Shown piece after piece: positions 25,846 through 38,944 of a stretch of DNA of 64,000 bases. The notes beneath the pieces are model-generated. The model saw only the letters and a program-made list of their open reading frames with translations. It was not told the origin of the DNA and ran no database searches. The position numbers and the translations under genes are program-made. The first letter of the stretch is position 1, and every line of letters starts with the position of its first letter. Source of the DNA: Cyclina sinensis (lineage: Eukaryota > Mollusca > Bivalvia > Venerida > Veneridae); assembly GCA_012932295.1 (NCBI GenBank), contig JAAONU010000014.1, forward strand, positions 37,107,977 to 37,171,976. Reading direction: 5' to 3'.

Positions 25846-28800
25846 GATAAAAAGACAAACATATATAGGGGAATTTTACATTTTGTATATTTGAAAGTAG
25901 AATTTAAGCAAGAAAGAATTTGAAAAAAAAGTTAGGTTACAACTTTTGCATATACCCTGTACCAAGTATAGTATCAATTGTATAGTCACAAGTTAATTAA
26001 GATCTGACTAAAAAGAAATGATAAAATAACATGTCACCCTATGAGGATAAATAAAAATGATTTGTTAGGTGAGATTACATTTCATGTGGGGATAATATTA
26101 AAACAGATATAAAAGACATTTTGTATCTTAAGAAGTTGGTACAGTCACTAAAGGGTGGGTTTAAAATTAGATAAAAGTGTGCCCTTATAAGGAGACATGT
26201 GAAATATTTTGTGAAGTGGTCCTTAAACTGTGATATGTTAGACAATTGAAGAACTATAAGTGGATTTACACGCATATAGTGATTAATAGACACTTGACTG
26301 AACTTTTATATATATGATTTTAACCATAAACATTCTAATGAATTCCCCAAAAAGATACTGCCAAAACAGTAACATTACAAGATATTTTATTTGTCAGTTA
26401 AAACAAAATACAGATGAATAAATTAGATTTAATTTTAAGTGTACTATCATTACAATAAAAAATATATCTTTTAATTTGAAAACATTCTACCTGAATGACA
26501 TTTCTTCTGCATAAATGTTTTAGTTGACATGTTGAATTCATTGAGAAGAACTGCTGTGGTGTTGGCAAAAGTCTAAGATGAAATAAATGGTAGAAGTTTG
26601 ACTTGTAAAAAAAAATATGCTTATTTCTTGAAAGTTTGACAGCCATCTGCGCTTATAAGTTGTGTCTCCACAAGAACGCATTTAGTTTCTGATAATTCAT
26701 CCATGGGCCATTCCTAAATTTAAACCAAGCCAGTGTCAAGCAGGGACCTGTGGGCTCCATTTTTGTTGGCCTCAGAGGTGTTGCTTAAGACTTGTAATTA
26801 ATGAGATGTCCTTGTTTATCAATTAGAGGAAATACGGGGAAAAAAAGAAACAATTACATGTATATGAATTCTTACACAATAAATAAAACTGGTGCAAGTG
26901 TTTTCAGCTTAAATAATCTAGATACAGTAAAAATCTGATTTAATGTTACTAAAACCTGACATAAATGTGTAAATATGTAAATTAATTCAAATGACCAAAA
27001 AAGAAAAAAAAAGGTGAAATTAATCTTTCCATGCAAAAAAATAAAAATTAAAAAATTAAAATATTATAGATGATAGTTAGAAAAAGTACACAACTGTAAT
27101 ATTTCAAGAAAAGTATAAAACATTGATTAACTTTACAGGTAAGAATATAAACTAAATTTTAAAGATAGCTGTGCCAAAAACACTTGTATTGATCACAGTT
27201 TACAAAAAAATAAAACACTTTTAGTTACCTATTACTGATCATTTAGTTAGTTGAATTCCGAAAAAAAGCGTCAAGGTAAATTTTGTCAGTACACCAAGAG
27301 GAATTTACAGTCGGAACTTTTAGAAGCAATTTTCTTTTCAATATGGATAGCTCATGGCATTTTTAAGAACAAAAGAAAAAAATCATTTCCGTTGCCCAGA
27401 GAAAAGTGTCTAAAACAGTGAGAAAGCAATAATTAATTTTCAATTACTTATAGAAAAAACAATTTATTTGCAAGCAGAGGTCTGTTGGTCTGTCAGAAAT
27501 ATTATTTAGTTATACAGCAGTTAATCTCTCAGATCTGTGTATAGTACAAGTTTGTTTGTTTTCTTTTGAAAGCCAAGTTCTTCAAGAGGTCTATATATAA
27601 CAACTTGTAGCCGCTAAACCTCACAGCCACAGATTAAAGGTTTTGGGTTCAAGCAGATACTGCCGAATGACATGACCATTTACGAGAAAAAGCTGACAGT
27701 TTCCTACAGAAGTTTGGTGACTAGTTCTGGTCTTTCCAAGTATTGAAAATGATTTAATAAACACACCTATTAATTTAAGTGATAATTTTAGCAAGACCTC
27801 ACACCCAAGCTTTGCCTTTGATAAATCCAGAAAGAACTAAGTCTACATAACTTCAAAACATTTATTTACTTATCTGTTGTCTTACAAAACCCATTTGGCA
27901 GTAATCTAATTCTTCTGTAAATCTAAAAACGTTTTCCCTTCCATTCTCACCACATTTATTTAAAACCTGGAAGACTGTGAAGCGTTTACAAAAAGTCTGT
28001 TTCCATAAATTACATTTGGAAAAATTGATTACGTATCTTCGGAAGCAAGTTGGCTGATGATCAAACTGAAACAGAAAATCTGGAAATATTTTAGACATTT
28101 GGGATGCTTAGTTCGATGGGGAAATGCATCCTGCGAAATGTTCAGGAAAGCATTTAAGATAATCGAAGTGAAAAATTATGTCTACTTCTAGCTTTGCATC
28201 GAGATAAGCATCCCTGAAACTGACGCATAATAGCTGTTAAGAGACTATAAACAGTTCCTTCGTTCTATACCGAACACAGACATTTTCTTGACATAAGTTG
28301 TTTGCTGATATAATGTCATCCTTCTTAATGTCAAACAGAAAAAAAAAACTGTACTGTATTTAGAGTTGCAGAATATGTTATTTGTGTTACCTGGTAACAA
28401 TCAACTTAAAACGGCCCCTTGGACCCTAGTCATTTTGATGTTTTTTATTCTTAGATTGTTTACTCTGTGTATAAGTGGTAAAGCAATAGGCAAATTTTGT
28501 CTATAAGATCTGATAGACAGACAGGTGTATTTTCTTCAGGTGTCGAAATTTAAAAAAAAATGTAAATTCAATAAATTCCTCTAAAGCTTTTCATAGTTTT
28601 AAGGCTGCAGGTGTATAATCTAAAAGAAAAAGAAACGACTTTGCAGTGCTGTCTTGTAGTTTAAGGGCTTTTGAAAAATGTCATTGGTTTGAGCCTTAAA
28701 GTAGAATTTGACCACCAAATCCCACAGTCCTTTTTTATTGCACAAGATTAAATGTTCAGAAAAAGTCAAAGAGCATTTAAATATATCAAGTTTCAAGTTA

Positions 28801-31451
28801 TTATAAATGAGCCGACAATGGCCATAAAAGAAGAAACCATAACAGAAGGCAATAGCTTCATGTTTTCTTCTCATAGTGCTTAAATTAGAAAGAAAACACA
28901 ACATGCAGAAGCGATTATCACTCTTCCGAATAATTTAACTTCCAAAAGGTATTGGGTGGTCGAAATTGATATAGTCTACTAACAAATAAGAATGGATGTT
29001 GAAGCACCAAACTACATGCTCTTGAAGATAGGTTTATTGGCCAATTAAAGGCACATGATTGACAGGATGGAAGAGAAGACAGATAGAAAGTTTGCAAAGT
29101 ATTTGACAGACTGGAATACTTAAAGCCGGCATAAAATGACGTTTATGTGGGAGAAAGAATGGTTAAAGTGTCCGATTTATTGTCTTTCTGGTAATTTATG
29201 TCAGCAGGTAATGCCGGTTTGCCCATGGTAAAATCATTACCTATTGACATGTGTTGAGGTTACGTTTTTTCAAATAATATTTTTGTTTTATTTCATTTTT
29301 TTCTGGTGATGTACTGTGAAGTGGTGTTTCCTATAATTGGGTAGATGTTTATGTGAAAGTTAAAATGTTGAACGGCAGTTGCAGAAAGTTTTGATTAGCT
29401 TACTGACTCCATTAGGCTGATGATCAGCCGTCTTATTAAAAAGATTTTTATAATGAAATATTATATTCTAAGATACTGCCACATGTGGAAAAGATGTAAG
29501 GTATATTAGTTCATGATGGAGTCTCCATTTAGGAGTTGATAATTTTATAATACAGTATCTAGAGTTGCACAATTTTTGTTGGTAGCCCATCGCAGGACTA
29601 AATGTTAATGGTTGTATGCCAGATTATAAGATGAGTATGTTGTATGAAGGAAGAGATGGATGGAGAAAAGAAATTAAAATAAATGCAGAAGGAACCATAC
29701 AGTTTATTCACTAAAATCCCACTAGAACACTGTATTTGGGGTCCAAGTCTCCCAGTCCTCAGAACAAACAGGGTTCTTTAGACTGAGCTATCACATGGAT
29801 CATATCATGGTTACTTTTGATATTACACCGCACAACAAATAAATTGTAATATTACTTTCAGTTCTTTCAGCAAAGCAAAGGAAATGTTGACAGAGCAGAA
29901 GTAAGGGATGAGTCTGTGCGTACGGAAAAAAATTTGGTTAGATGTAATACGGTAACTCATGGTCTGCATGGAAAATGATAGTAGATAAATTAATTTGTTC
30001 TTGCTTTTTAGATTTGAATTACTGAACTTCTACTTAATTTGTCTGGTATTGATTGAAATAGTGTTCTTTGTCACAAAATTAACATACAGTTGGCATTTTC
30101 AGTCTGTTTTGTTTTATTTGAATGTGTTTTAGATTTCCAAGTATATTTATTTAAAACAAAATTATAACAAAGTAGGGAAAATTAAGATAGTGATAGGAGT
30201 AAATTCTTTTTTCTCTCATGAAAGTCCATTAAATGTTAGAGTTGCCATTCCAAAATAAATCTGTTTGATAAGTTTCTTATTGGAAAAGAAGTGCTTGATG
30301 AACTTTGATTAGAATTTGCCAAAGTGAAATTTCAGTCGGATGTTGTCAAAAGGTCAAGATGATAAAAACAAGGGTCAAGGTCACATGTACTGAAAAAAAA
30401 ATCTCTGTGTTTGATTACTGCACTAAGTAAAAAAGAATTTGCAGATAACTTAGCAAAAAATAGGTCAAGGTCATTATTAATTACAAAGAAATTCCAGCTC
30501 ACATGCAAGGCATGTGTCGGTGAAAATTTCAATAATTAATAATTAACTGATGAATTAATTATAAATAAATTTCAAAATTATTTGAATACCTTCATACCTT
30601 AATGTTTTCTTTTCAGGATAGGTGACTTTAGACTTGTCCAAAAGGAAAATTTGGGTCAAGGCTTAAAAAAAAATTTAAACTGAAAAGAAAGTTGCCAAGT
30701 TATGGCTTTGTGACCACTACCAGACAACTGTTTTATGCCTTTGTAACACTGAGGTCCTTTGAGAGCTCTTGCATAATCTCATTTATATCATAGACGTGGA
30801 TGAAAGAGACGGCATGGTGAGATGTGTCATTTTCTACTACCAATAAATATCATTTATAGTTACCTGTTGATCCTTTTTTTAGAAATGGAAAGTGTATAAC
30901 GTAATTTATTACCCAGTAAATATTTGATCATACTGAGAATATTATTCCACATCAAACAAAAGCTGAAATAAAAATCATAGAAATAACAGTGGTATTATCT
31001 AAGTGCATCACAAATCTATCATTTTTGTAGAGAAAAAAATGTCTTTATACTAATTACAGTATTTACAAGGAATTTTTGTGCTTCTTCCAAAACAAATGTC
31101 AGCATGCAGCTGGCATATTATAATGATATATGTTTAACTGTAAAATATATACACTAATGCTAAAAATAATATGACTAGTCATTGGATTAGCTTTAGAAAT
31201 TTTAGTTCCACTAAGTTCATTTCTGAAAAGCCCCCCTCACCAAATTTCATGAAAAAGTTCATGAACAGTGCAGTTATATAGGTAATAAACTCAGTTATGT
31301 TCACAAGTTTATGTACAGCAAAGACCATAACTTTAAAAGATATTTCTGTTTATCATATTATATAATTGTTGCCTTTTAGTGAGGTTGATATGAAGATTTA
31401 TTGACCTGAAAAAAGTGATAACTTCCGCGGTAACAAATTGTTTTCTGAAGA

Positions 31452-31841
31452 TTAATTTATAACTTCTAATAACTGTACTATCATAAGTAAGAATCCAGTT
31501 AAATGTGACAAAAATATATAATACAAAACTAGTAAATAAAGGAAAAATAGAATAAAGAATAATAAAATAAATTTTAAAAATAAACGTTCTTCATTGTCAA
31601 TAATTTCTCTTTGCAGTTCCGAAAATGTAGCACCAAATAAACAAATGCTAAAAGAACAGTAAACCTTAGATAAAATAAAACTATTTTTTGCCTCAATCAA
31701 AATGTTTTCGACAGTCACAAATAGTTTGGTGTTTGCCGCATCTTTGTTCATCCATAATTGTTGCTTTTCCTCTGGAGAAAGCAAAAAGAAATGCTCAGTG
31801 AATGCTATGTTTGTTGACCACTCTGAAGTGATCTGATTCAT
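31452..31841 (-). CDS. Hypothetical 129-aa open frame, doubtful
   Basis: This is an unusually long uninterrupted frame for such AT-rich intronic DNA. From MNQITSEW the first 85 or so residues are mixed polar and hydrophobic (SPEEKQQLWMNKDAANTKL). The rest is strongly hydrophobic (FILLFFILFFLYLLVL), as in a membrane segment. No family was recognised, and no promoter, splice partner or transposon context is visible. It may be chance or a remnant of a mobile-element gene. Confidence 0.2.
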   Translation of the reverse strand: MNQITSEWSTNIAFTEHFFLLSPEEKQQLWMNKDAANTKLFVTVENILIEAKNSFILSKVYCSFSICLFGATFSELQREIIDNEERLFLKFILLFFILFFLYLLVLYYIFLSHLTGFLLMIVQLLEVIN

Positions 31842-31970
31842 ACCCAAGCAGTATTGCACGTGCTTTATTTGGCATCAGTCATTACATGTTTCTGATGTCT
31901 TCATGTCAGTACAACTTTTTATGAAGAATCACATGACTATGTCTCAGCTAATGAAAAAATATTTATTTTT

Positions 31971-32546
31971 AGCTCATCTGTTTCGAAGAAAAAGTCGAGA
32001 TTTTATGTTTGCTGTGCCACTGTTGTTGTCATCATTGTCATCGTGCAAAAACTTTAATGTAGCCGATTACTCAATTCAAAAGGTTTAATATGAAACTTTG
32101 AATGCTTGCTTATCATGACAAGAGGCATTTGTAACACAAGGGACATTATTCTGAAAGCTATATTTTTTTAATTATGTCCCTTTTTAACTTACAATTTTTG
32201 ACAAAATTGCTTATTAAGTTGAATGATTTCAAAACTATCAAAGGTAGCAATATGAAACTTAGACTGCTTGCTTATCATGATAAGAGGCAGTTGTAACACA
32301 AGGGGCATTATTCTGAAAGCTATATTTTGGAGTTATGTCCCTTTTGAACTTACTATTTTTGTCAAAATTGCTTATTAAGTTGAATGATCAAAGGTATCAA
32401 TATGAACAATATCAACATTTTGACATGAAACGTCAGAGGTATTTATAAACCTCCTTTAGGAGTAGGGCACAAGAACCATTACTATGGCCCCCATTGTCGA
32501 CATGTAAAACAGTTGAGCATAGGCACCGCTCCTCGGAGCTCTTATT
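31971..32546 (+). mobile_element. Helentron/pearl-like non-autonomous element D
   Basis: The 5' end follows a T-run as AGCTCATCTG. The 3' region has CAGTTGAGC (inverted, one mismatch, at 32510-32518), then the hairpin GCTCCTCGGAGC (32528-32539) and TCTTATTT. Between them lie two direct copies of a unit about 162 bp apart (starting near 32090 and 32252, each with TGCTTGCTTATCATGA). The plan of asymmetric inverted ends, terminal hairpin and internal tandem core is shared with the elements at 41287 and 46843. It fits the pearl/Helentron-associated class known in bivalves; the class assignment is inference. Confidence 0.6.
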
Positions 32547-32966
32547 TAGATGTAATAATAAAGATATTACTGTATAATTATACAGATATTATTATCTTTT
32601 ACAAAATATATGACTCAAGAAATTCAGAAGTAAAGGTCATTTATTTCAAGAACCACCGATATGCCTACACTGAGTCTTTAGACATATCTTGTTAGAATCA
32701 GTTTTTGCCTAATGTTTTGCAAGAAGACTAGAAAAAAAGACTAGTTCTGTTGGTACAAGATTTATTAACAATATAGTGTGTAGCTTCATGTGCCATATTT
32801 ATTAACTGATGTACTTCTCATCTTAATTGACGTATTGACAACCGTCGAAGTAAAACATTGTCATTCTTCCTTATATAGCTAGATTTTTCACGAAAGATAT
32901 TCTAAGGAAATGTCATGACCTATGATTAATTTATCTTTATTCTTAGTTGGAAAGTTTGATGATCCT

Positions 32967-33266
32967 TTGACCACTCCTTTGCCAGCCTGGCTAGCTCAGT
33001 TGGTAGAGCATCGGATTGTCAATCTTGACAAACCTGGTTCAATCCCCATCAGGGCTGGCAAAAATTCTCCATGATAATTGATCTATCGGTCATTTGTCCT
33101 TCACCTCTGAAGCAAGTGAGGAAGTAGTCAGTCACTGGTGAAGAAATTGTAAGTAAACTGGTTGGATACCCAGGAACACTGAGGTGGACTGACCGCCAGG
33201 ATATGACCTTAGCTGTTAAACTGGCGTTAAACCCCAATCAAACCAAACCAGATTGACCACTCCTTT
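32967..33266 (+). mobile_element. tRNA-derived SINE with 14-bp target-site duplication
   Basis: The body (32981-33252) is bracketed by exact direct repeats TTGACCACTCCTTT at 32967-32980 and 33253-33266, the hallmark of LINE-mediated insertion. The head is tRNA-like, with a D-arm/A-box TAGCTCAGTTGGTAGAGC and B-box-like GGTTCAATCCCC. The terminal GCCAGCC/GGCTGGC can pair. The anticodon stem is poorly paired, so it is not a working tRNA. The tail ends GGCGTTAAACCCCAATCAAA, an ending type common in molluscan SINEs as I recall. The perfect duplication suggests a young insertion. Confidence 0.88.
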
Positions 33267-33529
33267 TCTGGTCTGTGTGTGAAAATAATCCAGTAAAAAA
33301 TAGTAACAGGTAAACACTTGATAATTGGCTTGTTTATCTAAACTATTTACAAGAATTTGGTCACTCCTTCTCTGAAATAGCAATTTATTTTCTTTAGAAC
33401 TAAGATGTTATACTACTCAGAGTTTGCTTAGCACAAGGTATTTCAGTCCATTAAAATACTGATTACACGGATCTTCATTATGAAGCGTCCCTATTACCCA
33501 GTAGTCTGTACATGATTAAGACCTTAGGT

Positions 33530-34450
33530 GACACTTAACAGAAGCAATGATGTGACATGCTGTAAGGATTGTGAACAAGGGGACCAGTCACTTTGAGGTT
33601 CAGGTCATGTAAGTGCACCACAGTATGATCACCTGAGCCTTGTCAAGGTATCTACAGTATGTCACACCTGTTGAACAACAATGGTTGTGACAGAGCAAGA
33701 GCTATCGCAGAGCTGATGATGGGTTTCAGCTATTTCACGCATAAAGGAACTGAATCACAACTGCTACTAAGCTTCATGGAGTCATATATGCATCTGGGGT
33801 GATTGTCTCCACTCAGACTGTCTTGTCCAGGATGATACCAGAGTGGTCTTAAGTCTAGAAGACTTATTAATGTATATGCATCCCACTATTGTCCCTGAAC
33901 CTTCACCAGAAATAGTATCATTGGGCATTGGAACCTAGTTGCAGGACGGGAGACCATTGCTGTTCCTAGATGAGTCTAGGTAATGCTTTGACTTTAAGGA
34001 ATGGCATTCTTAGATGAGAGGTTTCATTCAGCTAATATGGCAGAAACTTGACCAATATAATGGGGGCTCTGTAATGGTCTGGGTTGGTGTCAGCTGTGAT
34101 GGAAACAACTTCCTTCTGTGTCGTTGATGACTCAGGTCAATTGATAAAGGATAAATCTTGGATGCCTGTCTATTGTCTTACCCTCAGGTGCATTCAGTGA
34201 CAGCTTCATGACCTCATGGATGATGACACCCATCGTCTCTCTGCCAGTGTTGCCTGGGAGTACCTGGATAAGGAGAGGATCGAGCATACGTAGTGGCCAG
34301 CCTGCTATCCAGAAATTTGAACCAGATTAAGCACATTTGGAATTACCTGCAGCAAGAACCACATACTTGGTGCTTGTCCAAGAATGGAACAGACTGACTC
34401 AAATGAACGTCCAGAACTTGATGAAGGTTATGTTCATTTGGATCACTGCA
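33530..34450 (+). pseudogene. Tc1-like transposase fossil, heavily mutated
   Basis: Conserved blocks appear in the correct order but in shifting frames with stops. VSTQTV lies at 33805-33822 (HTH region), GGSVMVWVGVS at about 34062-34094, MDDDTHRLSASVAWEYLDKE from 34216, and a broken WPAC block near 34294. At 34320-34340 NQIKHIW replaces the usual NPIEHLW, so the third catalytic Glu has become Lys (codon at 34329). It cannot encode an active enzyme. Element ends were not found. Confidence 0.8.
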
Positions 34451-35425
34451 TGAAGGCCATGTTGATTAAGATCAAATGATGTGACCTTCACACAGTTATA
34501 AGAAAGGCGTTTTCTTGTGCAAATTAGAACTTCATAGAAATGAGGTGAATTACATATTTTGGTCATAGCTAAGGTTTTATGCTTGTAGCAAAAGCTCAAA
34601 ATTCTTTCAAATTCATAAAATTTCATTGTACAAATAAAAAAGAATGCACGTAATTAATGCTTTGAAAGGGAGTGAACTAAAGGAAATAAGATTATGTTGA
34701 GTTTCACTGCAAAACATTATTTACTCATAAATTCTTGTTAGGACTAGAAATATTTCAAAACATACTGATCATTTTACAGACTCATACTCGTTAAAATCTT
34801 TTTCTAAATGACATAAAACGAATGTATGCAGCTGTTTTCAAGTTCATTATCGTATATGCATGCAACATGTTCACATGGCAGTAGAACACAAGATGTGACA
34901 TCCCGCACAGCAGGCTGGCAGTCGCATGTTCAGCATAGTTTTTTTGCCCCATACTGGAAAAGAATTATACGCTTTGGTAAAACTCTACGGATAAAAAGAA
35001 AATGAAATTCAGATATTTTCCGGAAGTTTTTTCATCTTGCAGGCAGTTGCATCAGTTTTTTGGTTGCTTTTCAAGATGTTTTTTTTTTTTGCTGTTATTT
35101 AAAAGAAATGAAAAGCCTGCATCAGTTTTTGACTGCATATTGATAAAGTTGCCTGTGGCTTTGTTTTTTTGCGTTAACAATAAATAACATGCAAAACTTT
35201 TGATAGCATCAAGGATAAATAGTAATTCTGGTGTATATGATTTAAAAAATTGCTGTAAACTCATAAACATCTGTATGGGAAAATTTTCAGGGACTGTGAA
35301 ACATTTGGTATAATTTCTAAACTTTACTTATTCACCTTAAGAAGGCCTTTGAAATAGTGTCAGACTTATTCAAGTGCAGAAGTTATTCTGTTTCCACCCA
35401 GCTGGAATTAAAAGTACAATTTACT
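34451..35425. other. Intron 1 segment with no recognised features
   Basis: AT-rich sequence; the open frames here are short and Phe/Lys-rich, as expected by chance. Confidence 0.4.
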
Positions 35426-35730
35426 TTTACCGTATTTATCCCAACTAGCACCCATGCCCCTTTAAATGCCCCTTTAGGCGCCCCCTTTTTTGCAGTAGGA
35501 GATTTGTAAATAAACATGTATTTGCATCATTGTTTCTGTTCCGTTTTGTAATGGCACATACAGACTTTAAAAATACTACCGTCTTGCAAAACAAACTTCA
35601 GGTTTTGATTTTACAAACTTTTCTTGTGTCTTGAACTAGACAGTAGGCTTTATATTAGTACCCTTTCAAGCATCCCCTTCTCTCAAATTTTCTAAGTGCC
35701 TTAGGTGCTAGATTGGATGAATACAGTAAC
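35426..35730. mobile_element. MITE with about 27-bp imperfect inverted ends
   Basis: The left end (CCGTATTTATCCCAACTAGC then ACC) and the right end (GGTGCTAGATTGGATGAATA then CAGTAAC) are inverted copies with few mismatches. The total is about 305 bp and non-coding. No certain target-site duplication was seen. Confidence 0.65.
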
Positions 35731-38225
35731 TAAGGTTAAATTAATTGTCAAGGAATGAATTACAGAGTCAGGCAAGATTCAAATTTTTTGTAGAATTAAA
35801 TAGTATAGCTAAGTAATCATTTACACTTCCACCAATTTTTTTAAACATTTTTTTTATTGAGTTGATTGTGTTTCCAGCCTTTCTCTGCAAAGTAAATTAA
35901 TAGAGAGTTAAAATACTTTTTTTTTTCAGACTCCGCTATCAGTCTAAGTTTAACATGTGCAATTCATTACATAGAGCCATTGCAAAGGAAGATATTTACA
36001 GATATTTTCACCATTATCAGTACACTTTTTGTGTGGTTTTTCATTCATTATGTAATTTTATACTAATACTTGTCTAAAGGAGCCATGGAACTGAATTTTC
36101 CAAATTCTTCCAGGAAATGAATGTCTTTTCCTTAAAATCGGTAGGACACTAGTAAAGACATATTTATGGCATCCGTGTTATCTAGGTGCCTTGTTTGTTT
36201 TTTTCAGTATAATATACTTTGATTTCTCTGAGGGTCTTACATTTTTTGGTATGGAGGTAACATTTTTCCAGAATTGTTTGCTTCTTTTTTATTTTTTTAT
36301 TTCAGGATGTGAAAATAATGCGTGTTTGTGGTTTCGTTGTTTCTTATTCTACAGATGACGTTTACTGTCAGAATTTTGTATCTGGTATATTTTATAAATA
36401 AGGTGTATCCATAGTTTTTCACTTTTTTTTGCACCGTTAAACATTTATAAAATTTAGCAAGAAAGAAAAAGTTTTGAGTATAAAGAATGTTTTGTTTGTA
36501 GATAAGCCATTCAGGGGTGGACATGATTGATTGAAGAGTTAATGTAGTCATAAAGGAATTTTTCAGTTCCTTGAGTAAATGATAGGTGTCCAATATCTTT
36601 TTTTCTCATTTACCATGCCAAAATTAGCTTTACCCTGTCTGTAACTATTGTTCTTGTGTATATGTCTGGTGCAAACCACAATTAGCAAGTACCCTGATCA
36701 GGGTCTGCAGTGCTTGACTTGAGTCAGTAAGTCAATGAATACATATGAAAAATGGTGCTCTCCATATTAAAAAAACAGACATGTTTATTTTCACATTTTA
36801 GACAGATTGTAGAAATTTATGTTATTAGAGAAAGGGTTCAGACATTATCTGAATTTAATATATATTCACTAGGCCATATATTTTTTTTTTTCGGTTTACC
36901 GACCCACCAACTCCATATTTTTGGAAAAGGAAAAACAAGATTCTGGGAAAAAATGCAGTCATCGTTTTCATTGAAAATGTATTGTATGACTGGTTTTCAT
37001 GGACGACTGTAGAGTGCTCAAGCTCTTATAAATCTTGATTGAAACATGGCTTCCCAAATTTGCAATTTTTTTATATTTTTTTTTAACCTTCTCCTACCCT
37101 ACCTTTTCTTGAAAAAAATAAAACATAAAAATAAAAAAATGACCCTAATGCAGTTAAAAATGATTGCCATTTTCACTCTTTTCGAAAAGTTCCATCATGA
37201 CATTGGTGATACGGTCATTAGTGATTTATCTTTAGTCAGCCGATTTACATACATTTGATTACATTTTTAACATTATTTTTGAATGGAAATAAAACACCTC
37301 TAGGCTTCATGAATATGGTGTTATTTTGAGAAAGATACCGACAATAAAATAACTTTGATCTTACATCAGTGTCATGTAATTTTGAATCAGACAACAAAAA
37401 CATGAGAAAATTTAATGATTTTTTTTCCGTTTTCTATATTATGAATTAGATTTTCTTGAAATACATAAGTCAATTGTTTCAACTTCCAGTCCAGGATATA
37501 ATGCAGATTTTCACATGGAAAAAAAGTGGCATGGAAACCACAAATGTTTAGTCTGCAGCAAATCTGAAACTGAAGATAACTTGGTTTCTATTTTCTTTTC
37601 ATATACTGATTTCATCAGCAAATTTAAATGAAAATTTGGTGTAAAAATAATTTTCTAACAACAGGTATCCTATTTTTTGCCTCTAGGGAAGTTAAAACAG
37701 GCACTTAGGTATAGTGTTTAAATCTGCAATGGATGTCATTATTACCCGATAGTTATCAGTGATCTAGGTAGCTAGATGCTTGAAAATCTTGACAGGAAAG
37801 TGCCGATTTTCCTCCCATCTGATCAAATCACCCACTGTGTCTGCCAGTGTGCACAGGAGTGCCAGATAAAAAATTGATTTTTTCGGTTTCCTACCTGTGA
37901 TTTGAATATAACTTGTCTCTGGTAATAGATGTTTTGTCTTGAGATGAGAATATAAATATACAAAAGTTATTTTAGACAAAAGAATGTAATTGAGTGCTTA
38001 TAAAATTTATCGTTAAGTTCTAAGTTCTTATACAAATATATCGGTAAAAGGCGTAGATTAAGTTTCGAATGAAAGTAGAGATTGCAGACTGTTAAAGCTA
38101 TAAAGTTTCTGTCTTTTTTCTGCATTACTAGGAATCAAGTACCAAATGACAGGAAGTAATTCTCTTTTTTAACTTTCTTTATTCCTATTTTTATGTCAAT
38201 GATGAAATAAAAATAAGGATTCAAT
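35731..38225. other. Intron 1 segment with no recognised features
   Basis: AT-rich and non-coding as far as I can see. The open frame at 36752-37012 has no family resemblance and poor composition. Confidence 0.4.
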
Positions 38226-38228
38226 AAT

Positions 38229-38480
38229 ATCCATGGCCTAGTGATTAAGGTGTTGGCTTAGAGAGCGGGAGGTAGAAGGTTCAAGTCCTGTCAGGGATTT
38301 GTTCTGATGTGGCCAGTTGGTGAGCTGCCAGCTAGTTAAAGAATGGTTACCGATTGCCTGTCCACCTGGCACATAGGATAAGAAATCAGGGAGTAAATGT
38401 GTACACTAATAGAGGTGTCTCATAAGCCCAGGAGGCTGGCCCTTTCAGTAGGGATGACACTATAATAAACAAGCACTTTA
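38229..38480 (+). mobile_element. tRNA-derived SINE, second family
   Basis: The head CATGGCCTAGTGATTAAGGT then GTTGGC is A-box-like, and GGTTCAAGTCCTG about 40 nt later is B-box-like. The body ends near ACACTATAATAAACAAGCAC followed by CTTTA-type repeats. The sequence differs from the 32981 SINE. A target-site duplication was not certain. Confidence 0.7.
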
Positions 38481-38896
38481 CTTTATAGCTGTTTTTAAAC
38501 TAAAAAAGTGTAAAAGGTGCATTAAAGTGCAATTTCCTTGGTATAAAGTCGAATCAAATTCATTCTAAAGGGTGGTAATTGAAAATAAGGTGTTTGTACC
38601 AGTTTGCACCTTAAAACTTGACTATTGTCATAATTCATGTTTTTTTTTTCATCACAAGTAGTTAATTTACTCTTCCAGAAACATGGAGCTTTTAATTATA
38701 TCAAGAATGCGATAAATTTAGATCAAAAGATTATGGTTATCTGTGAAATGCTCCTAAAATCATGAACTGTCCTAACCAGGGAAGAAGGGTTATTGTGATG
38801 TACTTTCTATATGGCAGTGCTGGAAATTCAATTCATTAACAAAACAAAAATTGGTTGAAAATCTTCTCTTGTACAGTGATGAAAGATGTTTATTAG

Positions 38897-38944
38897 TAGA
38901 TCGATTTCAAGCTTTTGAAGTAGATCAATTTCAAGCTTTTGATG
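38897..38944 (+). repeat. Tandem duplication of about 24 bp
   Basis: GTAGATC(G/A)ATTTCAAGCTTTTGA occurs twice back to back. Confidence 0.7.

Larger units (their letters stand above)
22185..31970. other. Intron 1, central part
   Basis: This contains a SINE at 23270-23580 and a poly-T/poly-G tract at 25806-25845. One open frame of doubtful status lies on the - strand at 31452-31841. Otherwise it is AT-rich sequence in which I recognise nothing. Confidence 0.4.

Noticed and set aside
30340..30490. GGTCAAGGTCA motifs as nuclear-receptor response elements (also at 42393-42405).
   Set aside because: They occur in repeat-like intronic sequence (the second inside element A), so chance or repeat origin is more likely than regulation.
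32981..33060. A genuine tRNA gene (pairing GCCAGCC/GGCTGGC ends, A and B boxes).
   Set aside because: The anticodon and T stems pair poorly and the sequence continues into a SINE body with a target-site duplication.
36752..37012. 86-codon open frame on the + strand.
   Set aside because: Low-complexity Phe run from a T-tract, no conserved motif, no splice context.
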